From positions 1 to 27,655 of the forward strand of contig UQRS01000023.1 of NCBI GenBank assembly GCA_900543525.1: a stretch of 27,655 bases of DNA, in the 5' to 3' direction. Origin of the DNA: an uncultured Oscillospiraceae bacterium (lineage in GTDB: Bacteria > Bacillota > Clostridia > Oscillospirales > Acutalibacteraceae). Position numbers and translations under genes: made by a program. The notes beneath the pieces were generated by a model. It was not told where the DNA came from. It worked only from the letters and a program-made list of their open reading frames with translations, and did not search any database. Positions 7,854 to 15,969 of this stretch are shown in pieces (within the stretch, counting starts at the first letter, position 1; every line of letters begins with the position of its first letter).

Positions 7854-8527
7854 TGCGGATTACCAGCCTCTCTGTCCGGAGGAAGCGGCTGATCGCCATC
7901 GGCTTTGATCTGCCGCCGGAGGAACTCCCGGTCGGGGAGGATTTACCCCCCGCCCGCCGGTTCGATCCGAACGGCCTCCTCCTGCTCGACCGCTCGACCG
8001 TGGAGGAGGCAGGGTTAGCCCCCGGCGCCTCCCTTTCGGAGGAGGCGCTGCTCGACCTGATCGAGCGTTCGGATTTTTCCCGCGCCAAAAGCCGGGCGCT
8101 CTGGCTGCTCGGGGGGCGGGACTATGCCGCCGACGAGCTTTGCCGCAAGCTGGCGCCCGATTTCGGCAAAAAGGCGGCCTGCGCCGCCGCAAAACGGATG
8201 GAGGAACTCGACCTCATCCATGACGAGGTTTATGCCGCCCGGCTGGCCGAGCAGCTTCTTTTTGTCAAAAAGGTCTCTGCCCGGGACGCGATTTATCAGA
8301 TGACGGCACGCGGCCTCCTGCGCGAGACGGCCGAGGCCGCGGTCGAAGCCCTCGCTCCCGACCCGGCCGAGCAGCTCCGCGCCCTGATCGAGCAGAAATA
8401 CAGCCGCAGCCTCTCGGATGAAAAGGGGGTGCGGCGGGTGACGGCCGCGCTGGCCAGGCGGGGCTTTTCCTACAGCGATATCCGGTCGGCACTGCGCCCC
8501 TACCTTTCGGGGGAGGAGGAGTGGTAG
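7853..8527 (+). CDS. recX: RecA regulator RecX
   Basis: The 224-residue protein follows recA with a one-base overlap. RecX proteins bind RecA filaments and limit their activity. The family is low in sequence identity and made of three-helix repeats. Recognisable pieces are S-R-A-L-W-L-L-G-G-R-D-Y-A-A-D-E-L-C-R-K-L, the segment M-E-E-L-D-L-I-H-D-E-V-Y-A-A-R-L and the end R-V-T-A-A-L-A-R-R-G-F-S-Y-S-D-I. The first 65 residues are less conserved. Gene order and motifs together make the call firm. Confidence 0.9.
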   Translation: MRITSLSVRRKRLIAIGFDLPPEELPVGEDLPPARRFDPNGLLLLDRSTVEEAGLAPGASLSEEALLDLIERSDFSRAKSRALWLLGGRDYAADELCRKLAPDFGKKAACAAAKRMEELDLIHDEVYAARLAEQLLFVKKVSARDAIYQMTARGLLRETAEAAVEALAPDPAEQLRALIEQKYSRSLSDEKGVRRVTAALARRGFSYSDIRSALRPYLSGEEEW

Positions 8528-8584
8528 CCCGACCGCTTTACTTTCGGCGATACATAACTACTTAAAAAGGATGATTTGGATCAT

Positions 8585-9922
8585 ATGACCGGAAAAATCG
8601 GAATGGTCTCTTTAGGATGCCCGAAAAATCAGATCGACGCAGAGCAAATGCTCGCCCGCCTGACCGAAGCCGGGTTCACCGTCACGCCAAACGAGGCGGA
8701 GGCCGACGCAATCATCGTCAACACCTGCGGTTTTATCGAAGAAGCCAAAACCGAAGCCATCGAAAATATTCTGGAGGTCGCCGCCTATAAAAAAAGCGGA
8801 AACCTCAAGGCGCTGATCGTCACCGGCTGTCTGGCCGAGCGGTATCGGGATGAGATCACCGACCTGATTCCGGAGGTTGACCTGGTGGTCAGCATCGGCC
8901 GCAATGCGGAGATTGTTCCGCTGGTTTCCGCCGCGCTGGAGGGAAAGGCGGAGAATGCCTACGCCCCGGCGGAGGCCATGTCGATGGACGGCGGCCGGAT
9001 CCTGACCACGCCGGCCTATACCGCCTACCTCAAGGTGGCGGACGGCTGCGACAACTGCTGCACCTACTGCGCCATTCCCGCCATACGCGGACGCTTCCGC
9101 AGCCGCCCGATGGAGGAGGTTGTCGCCGAGGCACGGCGGCTTGCCGCCGGCGGCGTGAAGGAGCTGATTGTCGTCGCGCAGGACACGACCGGCTACGGCG
9201 CCGACCTCTACGGCGAGCCGAAGCTGGCCGAGCTGCTCGAAGAGCTCTGCGCGATTGAGGGGCTGCACTGGATCCGCACCCTCTACACCTACCCCGACCG
9301 GATCACCGACCGGCTGCTCGATCTCATCGCCCGGGAGGAGAAGCTGGTTCCCTACCTCGACATCCCGCTCCAGCACTGCGATAAGGAGATTCTGCGCCGC
9401 ATGAACCGCACCGGCGACCGGGAGAGTCTTACCGCCCTTTTGACCCATATCCGAAAGAAGGTTCCCGGCATCACCCTGCGCACCACCCTGATCACCGGCT
9501 TCCCCGGCGAGGATGAGGCGGCCTTTTCCTCTCTGGCGGAGTTTGTGCGCGAAATCCGGTTCGATCGGCTGGGCTGCTTCGCCTATTCGGCGGAGGAGGG
9601 AACGCCGGCCGCCGACTTCCCCGATCAGGTGGAGGAGCAGGTGCGTCAGGACCGGATGGAGAATATCATGACCGACCAGCTGACCATCTCCTCCGAAAAG
9701 AACGCCGAAAAGCTGGGTACGCAGCTTGAGGTGCTGGTGGAGGGGTACGACAGCTACATCCGCTGCTACTTCGGACGGAGCGCGGCCGACGCACCCGACA
9801 TCGACGGCAAGGTGTTCTTCATCTCTCCGAAGCCGCTGGAAATCGGCAGCTTTGTTCAGGTACAGATCAACGACACCATCGAATACGATCTGCTGGGCGA
9901 GCTGTACGAAGAAAAGGCATAA
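8585..9922 (+). CDS. rimO: Ribosomal protein S12 methylthiotransferase RimO
   Basis: The 445-residue radical-SAM enzyme adds a methylthio group to an Asp of ribosomal protein S12. The N-terminal UPF0004 domain starts with G-C-P-K-N-Q-I-D-A-E and has N-T-C-G-F-I and T-G-C-L-A-E-R, which hold the auxiliary cluster cysteines. The radical-SAM motif C-x3-C-x2-C is D-N-C-C-T-Y-C around residue 150. A TRAM-like domain forms the C-terminus, ending E-Y-D-L-L-G-E-L. The pattern fits RimO better than MiaB. ATG 8585 is chosen with AAAGGA 13 bases upstream; TTG 8576 is also in frame. No terminator separates it from pgsA. Confidence 0.95.
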   Translation: MTGKIGMVSLGCPKNQIDAEQMLARLTEAGFTVTPNEAEADAIIVNTCGFIEEAKTEAIENILEVAAYKKSGNLKALIVTGCLAERYRDEITDLIPEVDLVVSIGRNAEIVPLVSAALEGKAENAYAPAEAMSMDGGRILTTPAYTAYLKVADGCDNCCTYCAIPAIRGRFRSRPMEEVVAEARRLAAGGVKELIVVAQDTTGYGADLYGEPKLAELLEELCAIEGLHWIRTLYTYPDRITDRLLDLIAREEKLVPYLDIPLQHCDKEILRRMNRTGDRESLTALLTHIRKKVPGITLRTTLITGFPGEDEAAFSSLAEFVREIRFDRLGCFAYSAEEGTPAADFPDQVEEQVRQDRMENIMTDQLTISSEKNAEKLGTQLEVLVEGYDSYIRCYFGRSAADAPDIDGKVFFISPKPLEIGSFVQVQINDTIEYDLLGELYEEKA

Positions 9923-9941
9923 AAAAAGGGGGCTTTTCCTT

Positions 9942-10517
9942 ATGAATTTACCGAACAGGCTGACCGTGCTTCGTATTTTTCTGGCTCCCGTGTTTCTGGC
10001 GCTGCTGACCATTCGTTTTCCCGGACATTTTCTGCTGGCGCTGCTGGTATTTATCGCCGCATCGCTGACCGACCTGGCCGACGGGAAGATTGCCCGCAGC
10101 CGCGGGCTGGTCACCGATTTCGGGAAATTTCTCGACCCGCTGGCCGATAAAATGCTGACCACCGCCGCCTTCATCGGCTTTATCGGGCTGGGCTTTGGCT
10201 GCGGCATTGTCTGGATCACCATGATCGTCCTGACGAGGGAGTTTCTCATCACCTCGCTTCGGCTGACCGCCGCCGGCAGCGGCCGGGTAATTGCCGCCAA
10301 CATCTGGGGCAAGGCCAAGACGGTCTGTCAGATGGCGGCCATCATCGCAACACTCGTCTACTACTCGGTGGGAGATATCTCTGCTCTGCCGGGCGCCTTT
10401 TCCGATATACTGCATGTCCTTTCGGTCGTGCTGCTCTGGATTTCGGCCGGAATGACGGTGCTCTCGGGCGCGATTTACCTCAAGGACAACGCCGGCTTTA
10501 TCAACACGAACAAGTAA
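9942..10517 (+). CDS. pgsA: CDP-diacylglycerol-glycerol-3-phosphate 3-phosphatidyltransferase
   Basis: The 191-residue integral membrane enzyme makes phosphatidylglycerol phosphate, the first committed step to acidic phospholipids. The CDP-alcohol phosphotransferase motif D-G-x2-A-R-x8-G-x3-D-x3-D is complete in the segment starting at D-G-K-I-A-R. The N-terminus M-N-L-P-N-R-L-T-V-L-R and about six hydrophobic segments fit PgsA. It lies 19 bases after rimO, an arrangement common in Firmicutes. A run of G residues about 10 bases before ATG 9942 serves as ribosome site. Confidence 0.95.
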   Translation: MNLPNRLTVLRIFLAPVFLALLTIRFPGHFLLALLVFIAASLTDLADGKIARSRGLVTDFGKFLDPLADKMLTTAAFIGFIGLGFGCGIVWITMIVLTREFLITSLRLTAAGSGRVIAANIWGKAKTVCQMAAIIATLVYYSVGDISALPGAFSDILHVLSVVLLWISAGMTVLSGAIYLKDNAGFINTNK

Positions 10518-10542
10518 TGCCGCTTATCCGAAAAGAAAAATA

Positions 10543-10571
10543 TAGACAAATCGCCCGTTTGGGCATATAAT
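10543..10571 (+). promoter_or_regulatory. Promoter of the cysE leader
   Basis: TAGACA (10543-10548), a 17-bp spacer and TATAAT (10566-10571) form a near-consensus sigma-A promoter. Transcription would begin near 10578, just before the T-box leader. Confidence 0.8.
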
Positions 10572-10577
10572 AAAAGT

Positions 10578-10925
10578 ATCACCGCCGAACAGAAGGCTTT
10601 TTTCTTCGTTCGCGGCAAAAACCGTTTATGCAACATAAACCGCTTATAATGCGACGATTCGGGAGGAGTACCCGTCCCACCCCCTCCATAAAACAGAGAG
10701 TAGGCGTCATCGGCTGCAAGCGCCTTTGTGGAGCGCGGACGGAGAATGCACCCGATAGCAGGCAGGGGGAACCCGGCATTCCGACATTTTTGGAAGGCCA
10801 ACAGTATCTCTGCACGGCCGGGGCGCCGTTACCGCCTTTTTTTGAGTGAGAAACAGGAGTGGAACCGTGGTATAAAAGCCGCCTCCGTTGCCCTTTTTTA
10901 GGGGGCGCGGAAGCGGCTTTTCTTC
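10578..10925 (+). ncRNA. T-box riboswitch, cysteine specifier
   Basis: This leader shows the parts of a T-box that senses uncharged tRNA-Cys. GGAGTA of the specifier-loop S-turn lies near 10671, AGAGAG at 10695-10700 and a G-C-T-G-C-A-A-G distal loop follows. GAATGCA at 10744-10750 supplies specifier codon TGC. The T-box sequence GTGGAACCGTGG (10859-10870) pairs with the tRNA acceptor end and lies just before the terminator. When tRNA-Cys is uncharged, the antiterminator should form and cysE be read. The downstream gene, serine acetyltransferase, fits a cysteine signal. The 5' limit is set by the promoter and the stem boundaries were not folded. Confidence 0.9.
10874..10925 (+). terminator. 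T-box terminator
   Basis: AAAAGCCGC and GCGGCTTTT close a long stem, with further pairing inside (TTGCCC with GGGGCG). The 3' arm runs into T-rich sequence. It directly follows the T-box sequence, as transcriptional attenuation needs. Confidence 0.85.
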
Positions 10926-10991
10926 TTTCCGGCACAAAAAGCTGTCCGTTATCCGGCGGCCTCCCGTTTTTCTCCACACCTCCATGAAAGA

Positions 10992-11663
10992 ATGGTGAAT
11001 ACAGTGTTTAAAAATATCAAAGAGGACATCGCCACCGCTCGCGAGCGCGACCCTGCCGCCCGCAGCGCGCTGGAGATTTTGCTGCTCTACCCCGGCCTGC
11101 GGGCGGTGCGGATGCACCGGCGGGCCAACTGGTTCTACCGGCATAATATGAAATTTTTGGCGCGCTGGATCTCCCAACGCGCCGTGCGGAAAACCGGGAT
11201 CGAGATTCATCCGGCCGCCAAAATCGGCCGCCGCCTCTTCATCGACCACGGCGCCGGCGTCGTCATCGGCGAAACGGCCGAGGTCGGGGACGACGTCCTG
11301 ATCTATCAGGGGGTGACCCTCGGCGGAACGGGCAAGGATACCGGCAAGCGGCACCCCACCATCGGCAACAATGTCATGATCAGCTCGGGCGCCAAGGTGC
11401 TCGGCCCCTTCAGGGTCGGGGACAACTCCCGCATTGCGGCCGGCGCCGTCGTGCTGGAGGAGGTTCCCCCCAACTCGACCGTCGTGGGCGTGCCCGCCCG
11501 GGTGGTCAAGCAGAACGGCGTGCGGGTCTGCCCGATGATGGATCAGGTGCACATGCCCGACCCCGTCGCGCAGGAGCTCTGCCGGCTGCAGCACCGCATC
11601 GACCTGCTGGAGGAGGCGCTGGCCTCCCGCGGCAAAGAAACCGCAAAAGAGCCGGAGGCTTAA
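10992..11663 (+). CDS. cysE: Serine O-acetyltransferase
   Basis: The 223-residue enzyme makes O-acetylserine from serine and acetyl-CoA, the first step of cysteine synthesis. The short N-terminal helical domain (D-P-A-A-R-S-A-L-E) is followed by a left-handed beta-helix. The motif I-D-H-G-A-G-V-V-I-G-E-T-A carries the catalytic His, followed by G-V-T-L-G-G-T-G-K and the C-terminal V-V-G-V-P-A-R-V-V. A Glu/Lys-rich helix ends the protein. It is the short bacterial form. ATG 10992 is listed, but AAAG lies only one base before it. GTG 11004, which starts M-F-K-N-I-K-E-D-I as in many homologues, may be the real start. Expression is controlled by the Cys T-box. Confidence 0.95.
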   Translation: MVNTVFKNIKEDIATARERDPAARSALEILLLYPGLRAVRMHRRANWFYRHNMKFLARWISQRAVRKTGIEIHPAAKIGRRLFIDHGAGVVIGETAEVGDDVLIYQGVTLGGTGKDTGKRHPTIGNNVMISSGAKVLGPFRVGDNSRIAAGAVVLEEVPPNSTVVGVPARVVKQNGVRVCPMMDQVHMPDPVAQELCRLQHRIDLLEEALASRGKETAKEPEA

Positions 11664-11748
11664 ACTCTCCCGAAAAAAAGCAACGGCTCCGGAAGGTCTG
11701 ACCCCCTCTCGGAAGGACTCACCCTTTTGCAGGAATACCGCGCACCTT

Positions 11749-11778
11749 TTGCAAAGCTTCAAAAAAATAAAGGATAAT
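11749..11778 (+). promoter_or_regulatory. Possible internal promoter of cysS
   Basis: TTGCAA (11749-11754), an 18-bp spacer and GATAAT (11773-11778) give a moderate sigma-A promoter in the 236-bp gap after cysE. The motif CCTTTTGCA occurs twice just upstream (near 11723 and 11745). If real, cysS can be read independently of the T-box. Confidence 0.45.
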
Positions 11779-11821
11779 ACCATCGGTTAACAAGGGAAGA
11801 CCTGCCTTGTCAACCGATGGT
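11779..11821. promoter_or_regulatory. Long inverted repeat at the cysS transcription start
   Basis: ACCATCGGTT and AACCGATGGT are perfect 10-bp arms. ACAAGG/CCTTGT extend them to a 17-bp stem with one mismatch and a 9-base loop. It begins one base after the -10 hexamer and no T-run follows. It could be an operator or a stable 5' hairpin protecting the cysS mRNA. Confidence 0.45.
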
Positions 11822-11899
11822 ACACCCGGCGGACGAAAAACGGGCGGATTCCCTCCCGATAAAAACGCCCCGCCGATTCAGAAAGGAATGGCATACGAT

Positions 11900-13297
11900 A
11901 TGAAAATCTTTAACACCCTCACCCGAACCAAGGAGGAGCTTATCCCTTTGAAGGAAGGGGAGGTCTCGATCTACGCCTGCGGGCCGACGGTCTATAACTT
12001 CATCCACATCGGCAACGCCCGGCCGCTCTGCGTATTCGACGTGCTGCGCCGGTATCTGGAGTGGCGTGGCTACAAGGTCAACTTTGTACAGAATTTCACC
12101 GACATCGACGACAAGCTGATCAAAAAAGCGAACGAGGAGGGGATCACCGTCCCCGAGGTTGCCGAGCGCTATATCGCCGAGTTCTGGACCGACGCCGAAG
12201 GCCTCAACATCCGCAGGGCAACCGTCCATCCCCGCGCAACCGAGAATATCGACGCCATCCTCTCCCTGATCGGCACTCTGGTAGAGAAGGGATACGCCTA
12301 TCCCGCCGGGGGAGACGTTTACTTCCGGGCGGCAAAATTCAGCGGGTACGGCAAGCTCTCCCACCAGCCGCTGGAGGAACTGCAGACCGGCGCGAGTGAG
12401 CGCGTAAGCGACGCCGAAACCGCTGTAAAAGAGGATCCGATGGACTTCTGCCTCTGGAAAGGGGCAAAGCCGGGTGAGCCGGCATGGCCCTCCCCCTGGG
12501 GGGACGGCCGCCCGGGCTGGCATATCGAATGCTCGGCCATGGCGGGGCGCTACCTCGGCAAAACCATCGACATCCACTGCGGCGGCAAGGATCTGATCTT
12601 CCCCCATCATGAGAACGAAATCGCCCAGTCGGAGTGCGCCAACGGCTGCGATTTCTCCCACTACTGGATGCACAACGGCTACATCAACGTCGACAACCGC
12701 AAGATGTCCAAGTCACTCGGCAACTTCTTCACCGTGCGGGAGGTCGCCGAAAAGTTCGGCTATGAGCCCATCCGATACATCATGATCGCCTCCCACTACC
12801 GCAGCCCGATCAACTACAGCCTGGACATTCTCGAGCAGAGCAAAAATGCCCTCGAGCGGCTCTACACCTGCCGGGAGAATTTAACCTTCGCCATCTCTCA
12901 CGCAGAGGATGTGCCGACCGAAGCACCGGCCTTCCTTTCCGCCCGTCGGGAGGAATTCATCGCCGCGATGGAGGATGACCTCAACACCGCCGATGCGCTG
13001 GCAGCCATCTTCGGCCTGGCGCGGGAGTGCAACACGCTGGCCGTTTCCGGAAAGGCGAACAAATCCGAGCTGGAGGCGGCGCTCGCCCTCTTTGACGAGC
13101 TGTGCGGCGTGCTCGGCCTGCTCTACAACCGGCAGGAGGAAACCCTCGACGCCAAGGTGGAGGCGCTGATTGCCGAGCGAACCCGCGCGAGAGAGAGCCG
13201 CGACTTTGCATCGGCCGACGCCATCCGCGACCAGCTGAAGGAGATGGGTATCCAGCTTGAGGACACCAAAGACGGCGTAAAATGGAGCCGGATATAA
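11900..13297 (+). CDS. cysS: Cysteinyl-tRNA synthetase
   Basis: The 465-residue class I synthetase charges tRNA-Cys. The zinc-ligand and signature region Y-A-C-G-P-T-V-Y leads into H-I-G-N-A-R-P (the HIGH motif). W-H-I-E-C-S-A-M-A and H-H-E-N-E-I-A-Q-S-E follow, and K-M-S-K-S-L-G is the KMSKS loop. The helical C-terminal domain is complete to V-K-W-S-R-I. ATG 11900 is chosen because AAAGGA ends 12 bases upstream; an in-frame ATG at 11888 abuts the ribosome site. Its position after cysE links cysteine supply with its use in translation. Confidence 0.97.
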   Translation: MKIFNTLTRTKEELIPLKEGEVSIYACGPTVYNFIHIGNARPLCVFDVLRRYLEWRGYKVNFVQNFTDIDDKLIKKANEEGITVPEVAERYIAEFWTDAEGLNIRRATVHPRATENIDAILSLIGTLVEKGYAYPAGGDVYFRAAKFSGYGKLSHQPLEELQTGASERVSDAETAVKEDPMDFCLWKGAKPGEPAWPSPWGDGRPGWHIECSAMAGRYLGKTIDIHCGGKDLIFPHHENEIAQSECANGCDFSHYWMHNGYINVDNRKMSKSLGNFFTVREVAEKFGYEPIRYIMIASHYRSPINYSLDILEQSKNALERLYTCRENLTFAISHAEDVPTEAPAFLSARREEFIAAMEDDLNTADALAAIFGLARECNTLAVSGKANKSELEAALALFDELCGVLGLLYNRQEETLDAKVEALIAERTRARESRDFASADAIRDQLKEMGIQLEDTKDGVKWSRI

Positions 13298-13330
13298 TTC
13301 TTTTTTCCAATTATAAAAGGAGGATTTTCC

Positions 13331-13635
13331 ATGCTCGACTGCGAACGCGGCGGCTTGCCTTCGGAAAAGGGGCGGCCGCCTGCCCTTCCTGCGGCAATTC
13401 GAAAATCCGCCCTGCGAAGAAGAACGACCCGGTTTTCCTCTCGACATTAGAGGGGATTTCGGCCGGGATGCTCGAAAATCTGCTGGAGGAAAACGGGATT
13501 CCCTTTTTCAAAAACCGCAGCCGCACCTATCGCCAGATGATGCCGCAAGCCTACGACCGCTGCGACTACTACATTCCGCTGGGCGCGCTCAACCGGGCGC
13601 GGGAGCTGCTCTCCCTCACCAGGGCGGGTGCGTAA
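13331..13635 (+). CDS. DUF2007-like zinc-ribbon protein, apparent -1 frameshift
   Basis: A strong ribosome site (AAAAGGAGG, 7 bases spacing) precedes ATG 13331, which opens M-L-D-C-E-R-G-G-L-P-S-E-K-G with codon use like neighbouring genes. That frame soon loses coding character and stops at 13448-13450. The frame one base back then carries C-P-S-C-G and a DUF2007-like domain with S-T-L-E-G-I-S-A-G-M-L-E-N-L-L-E-E-N-G-I-P-F. The two frames join at A-AAG-GGG (13366-13372), a canonical slippery heptamer, giving a product near 101 residues. A sequencing deletion of one G would give the same picture. DUF2007 proteins are small, of unknown function and often follow housekeeping genes. Confidence 0.65.
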
Positions 13636-13681
13636 AGGCCGCGTTTCGCCGGCCGCAAACAGGAAAGGACGTGCATACGCT

Positions 13682-14206
13682 ATGGACTCCATCGAAAAAT
13701 ATCTGCGAACCATCCCCGATTTTCCAAAGCCGGGCGTGCTGTTCCGCGACGTCACCGGCATTTTGGAGAGTGCCGACGGCATAAAGCTCGCGGTCGACAG
13801 CCTGCAGGAGAAGCTTTGCGGGCTTGAATTTGACCGGATCGCCGCGCCCGAATCGAGAGGCTTTCTGTTCGGGATGCCGCTGGCCTACAACCTGCACAAG
13901 CCGTTTGTCGCCGTCCGCAAGCCGGGCAAGCTCCCTTGCGAGACGGTCTCCGCGTCCTATGACCTCGAATACGGAAGCTCCGTGCTGGAGATGCACCGCG
14001 ATGCCATCCGGCCGGGCGACCGCGTTGTAATTTTTGACGATCTTCTGGCCACCGGCGGCACGACCGGCGCAATCATCCGCCTGATAGAGGCGCTCGGCGG
14101 CCGGGTGGAGAAGATCCTCTTCCTGATCGAGCTGAAAGGCCTCGGCGGCCGGGCGCGGCTGGCCGGCTATGACGTCGACAGCGTGCTGGCCTACGACGGC
14201 GCCTGA
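13682..14206 (+). CDS. apt: Adenine phosphoribosyltransferase
   Basis: The 174-residue purine salvage enzyme converts adenine and PRPP to AMP. It has I-P-D-F-P-K-P-G-V-L-F-R-D near the N-terminus, the E-S-R-G-F-L-F-G segment, and the PRPP loop V-V-I-F-D-D-L-L-A-T-G-G-T. Length and motif order fit Apt over its whole length. ATG 13682 has AAAGGA 12 bases upstream. It is 46 bases after the DUF2007-like gene on the same strand. Confidence 0.96.
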   Translation: MDSIEKYLRTIPDFPKPGVLFRDVTGILESADGIKLAVDSLQEKLCGLEFDRIAAPESRGFLFGMPLAYNLHKPFVAVRKPGKLPCETVSASYDLEYGSSVLEMHRDAIRPGDRVVIFDDLLATGGTTGAIIRLIEALGGRVEKILFLIELKGLGGRARLAGYDVDSVLAYDGA

Positions 14207-14242
14207 GGTTCGCTGTTCTTTTTTGAAAAAACTATCCGGATG

Positions 14243-14285
14243 AAAAAGAGGGGAGGGCGGCTTCCTCCAAAAGGGAAGCGCCTCC
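14243..14285 (-). terminator. Possible second terminator, minus strand
   Basis: On the minus strand GGAGGCGCTTCC pairs with GGAAGCCGCCCTCC with two bulges, and CCTCTTTTT follows. It lies downstream of the ABC genes as a backup to the hairpin at 14435. The rest of 14207-14434 shows no gene and no other signal. Confidence 0.4.
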
Positions 14286-14434
14286 GGACGCAAAAAAGCC
14301 CGGCCAAAAGCACAACCGGACCCACCCGATAAAAAGGCCTCTTCCCCGGCAGCTTGGATATCCCCCTGAATAACGGACAGTGAAAAACGCACCCTGCTAT
14401 AGAAATAAAAGCTTAAAAAACGATCCTGCAAAAA

Positions 14435-14478
14435 AACCGCCACCGAGAGATTTTCTCCCGATGGCGGTTGTTTTATTT
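14435..14478. terminator. Bidirectional terminator after apt and the ABC gene
   Basis: AACCGCCA and TGGCGGTT form a perfect 8-bp stem extended by CGAGAG/CTCCCG pairs. T-runs flank both sides, so it can end apt transcripts (+) and ABC transporter transcripts (-). Confidence 0.85.
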
Positions 14479-14550
14479 CGTAAAAAGGCCAAATCCGGCC
14501 GGCGGAAAGACGCGCGCGGGTAAAAAAATCGGCGCGGCGACCGCCCGACC

Positions 14551-15969
14551 TCACCCTTTCTGCGGCTGCAAAACCGTCCTTTCGTCCGAAACGAGAAGAA
14601 CCCGGTCGGCAAAACGTGCGGCCTCCCCCGCGTCGTGGGTCACAAACACCACCGTCTGCCCCTGCAAGCGGGAGAAGGTGTGCGCCGCCACCCGCTCCTT
14701 CAGCTCGGCATCCAGCCCCTTGAACGGCTCGTCCAGGAAGAAAACCTCCCCCGGATAGCCGAGGGTGCGGGCCAGCGCGACCCGGCGGCGCATTCCGCCG
14801 CTCAAAGCCTTCGGATAGAGGTCGGCCGTTCCCTCCAGCCCCATGTCGCGCAAGAGTCCCTCCACATCGGCCGCAGGATTGACCAGCCGGATGTTTTCGG
14901 CCACCGTGGCCGTCTCCAGCAGCCGATCCTCCTGAAACAGGACGGAGGGATAGCGGCAAACCTCCCCCGCGGGAGGGTAGTCGGCCGCCTCCAGCCCGGC
15001 CAAAATCCGCAGCAGCGTGGTCTTTCCGCTGCCCGACGGCCCCATCAGGGCCGTCACGCCGGCCGCCGGCAGCGTAACCGCAGCGTCGTTTAACACCCGC
15101 TTCTCCCCAAAATGCTTGGAAATTCCCGATATGCTGCGGGCGCGGCCGGCCTGCGGCCGGGGGATTTCCGGCGGCGCGGAGGCCTTCATCGGAACGTGGA
15201 AGGTCAGCCGGCCAAGGAGCAGCACCAGCAGCCGCTCGAGCAGCATGCTGAGCAAAATCACCACCGCCGTCCAGGCAAAGAGGTCGACCGTCTCAATATA
15301 AATTTTGGCATTGTGCAGCATCAGGCCGATCGAGCCGCGCGGCGTGCTGAGCACCTCGGCCGCAATGCCGGCCTTCCAGGCGAGGCCGAGCGCGGTCGTC
15401 GTCCCGGCCAGAAAATATGGAAAAATGTGGGGAATATAGATGTGCAAAAGCCTAGCCTTTCGCGAGAGATGAAAGCTTTCCGCCATCTCCAGAAGGGCGG
15501 GCGGCGTGGTGCAGATTCCCTCATACACATTGCCGAACACAACCGGAAACACCATCAGCGCGGCGATAAAGGCCGGGATCCTCCCGGTGCTGATCCAGCA
15601 GAGCGCCAGAATGATAAAGGAAGCCACCGGCGTCGCCTTGGCAATTCCGACCAGCGGGCGAAAAAGGGCATGCAGAACCGGCAGCGCGGCCGAGGCCGCC
15701 GCCAGCACCGTCCCGACCAGCAGGCCGGAGAGAAACCCGCAGAGAATCCGCAGCAGCGAGCTGCCGGTGATCCTCCAGAAATCGGCCGTGCCGCACAGCT
15801 CCGCAATCCGGCGAACGGTCGCCAGAGGGGAGACGATCAGAATCTCCTTCTGGATCAGCAGGTAAAGCCCCTGCCACAGCAAAAGCCAAAAGGCGGCCAC
15901 GGCCGCCTTTTTTCCTGCGCTTATCAGTATTTTTTTAACCCTTGTAGCCTTTGTAGTAGAAACCGTCAT
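14551..15969 (-). CDS. ABC transporter permease-ATPase fusion protein
   Basis: One 472-residue frame carries two proteins that are normally separate. Residues 1-255 are a permease of the SsuC/TauC/ThiX type with about six membrane segments and an EAA-like loop E-M-A-E-S-F-H (161-167). The Gly of that loop is replaced and I-P-H-I-F-P follows. After a Pro-rich linker (256-278), residues 279-472 are an SsuB/TauB-like ATPase. It has Walker A G-P-S-G-S-G-K-T (310-317), Gln346, signature L-S-G-G-M (389-393), Walker B F-F-L-D-E and His445. The start overlaps the end of the binding-protein gene by 35 bases, with GGAGGA 10 bases upstream. The family takes up sulfonates, nitrate or thiamine precursors; the substrate here is unknown. 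Confidence 0.9.
   Translation of the reverse strand: MTVSTTKATRVKKILISAGKKAAVAAFWLLLWQGLYLLIQKEILIVSPLATVRRIAELCGTADFWRITGSSLLRILCGFLSGLLVGTVLAAASAALPVLHALFRPLVGIAKATPVASFIILALCWISTGRIPAFIAALMVFPVVFGNVYEGICTTPPALLEMAESFHLSRKARLLHIYIPHIFPYFLAGTTTALGLAWKAGIAAEVLSTPRGSIGLMLHNAKIYIETVDLFAWTAVVILLSMLLERLLVLLLGRLTFHVPMKASAPPEIPRPQAGRARSISGISKHFGEKRVLNDAAVTLPAAGVTALMGPSGSGKTTLLRILAGLEAADYPPAGEVCRYPSVLFQEDRLLETATVAENIRLVNPAADVEGLLRDMGLEGTADLYPKALSGGMRRRVALARTLGYPGEVFFLDEPFKGLDAELKERVAAHTFSRLQGQTVVFVTHDAGEAARFADRVLLVSDERTVLQPQKG

Noticed and set aside
10628..10849. Plus-strand frame of 73 codons before cysE
   Set aside because: It lies inside the T-box RNA and its sequence is explained by the conserved RNA motifs; it has no ribosome site or recognisable domain.
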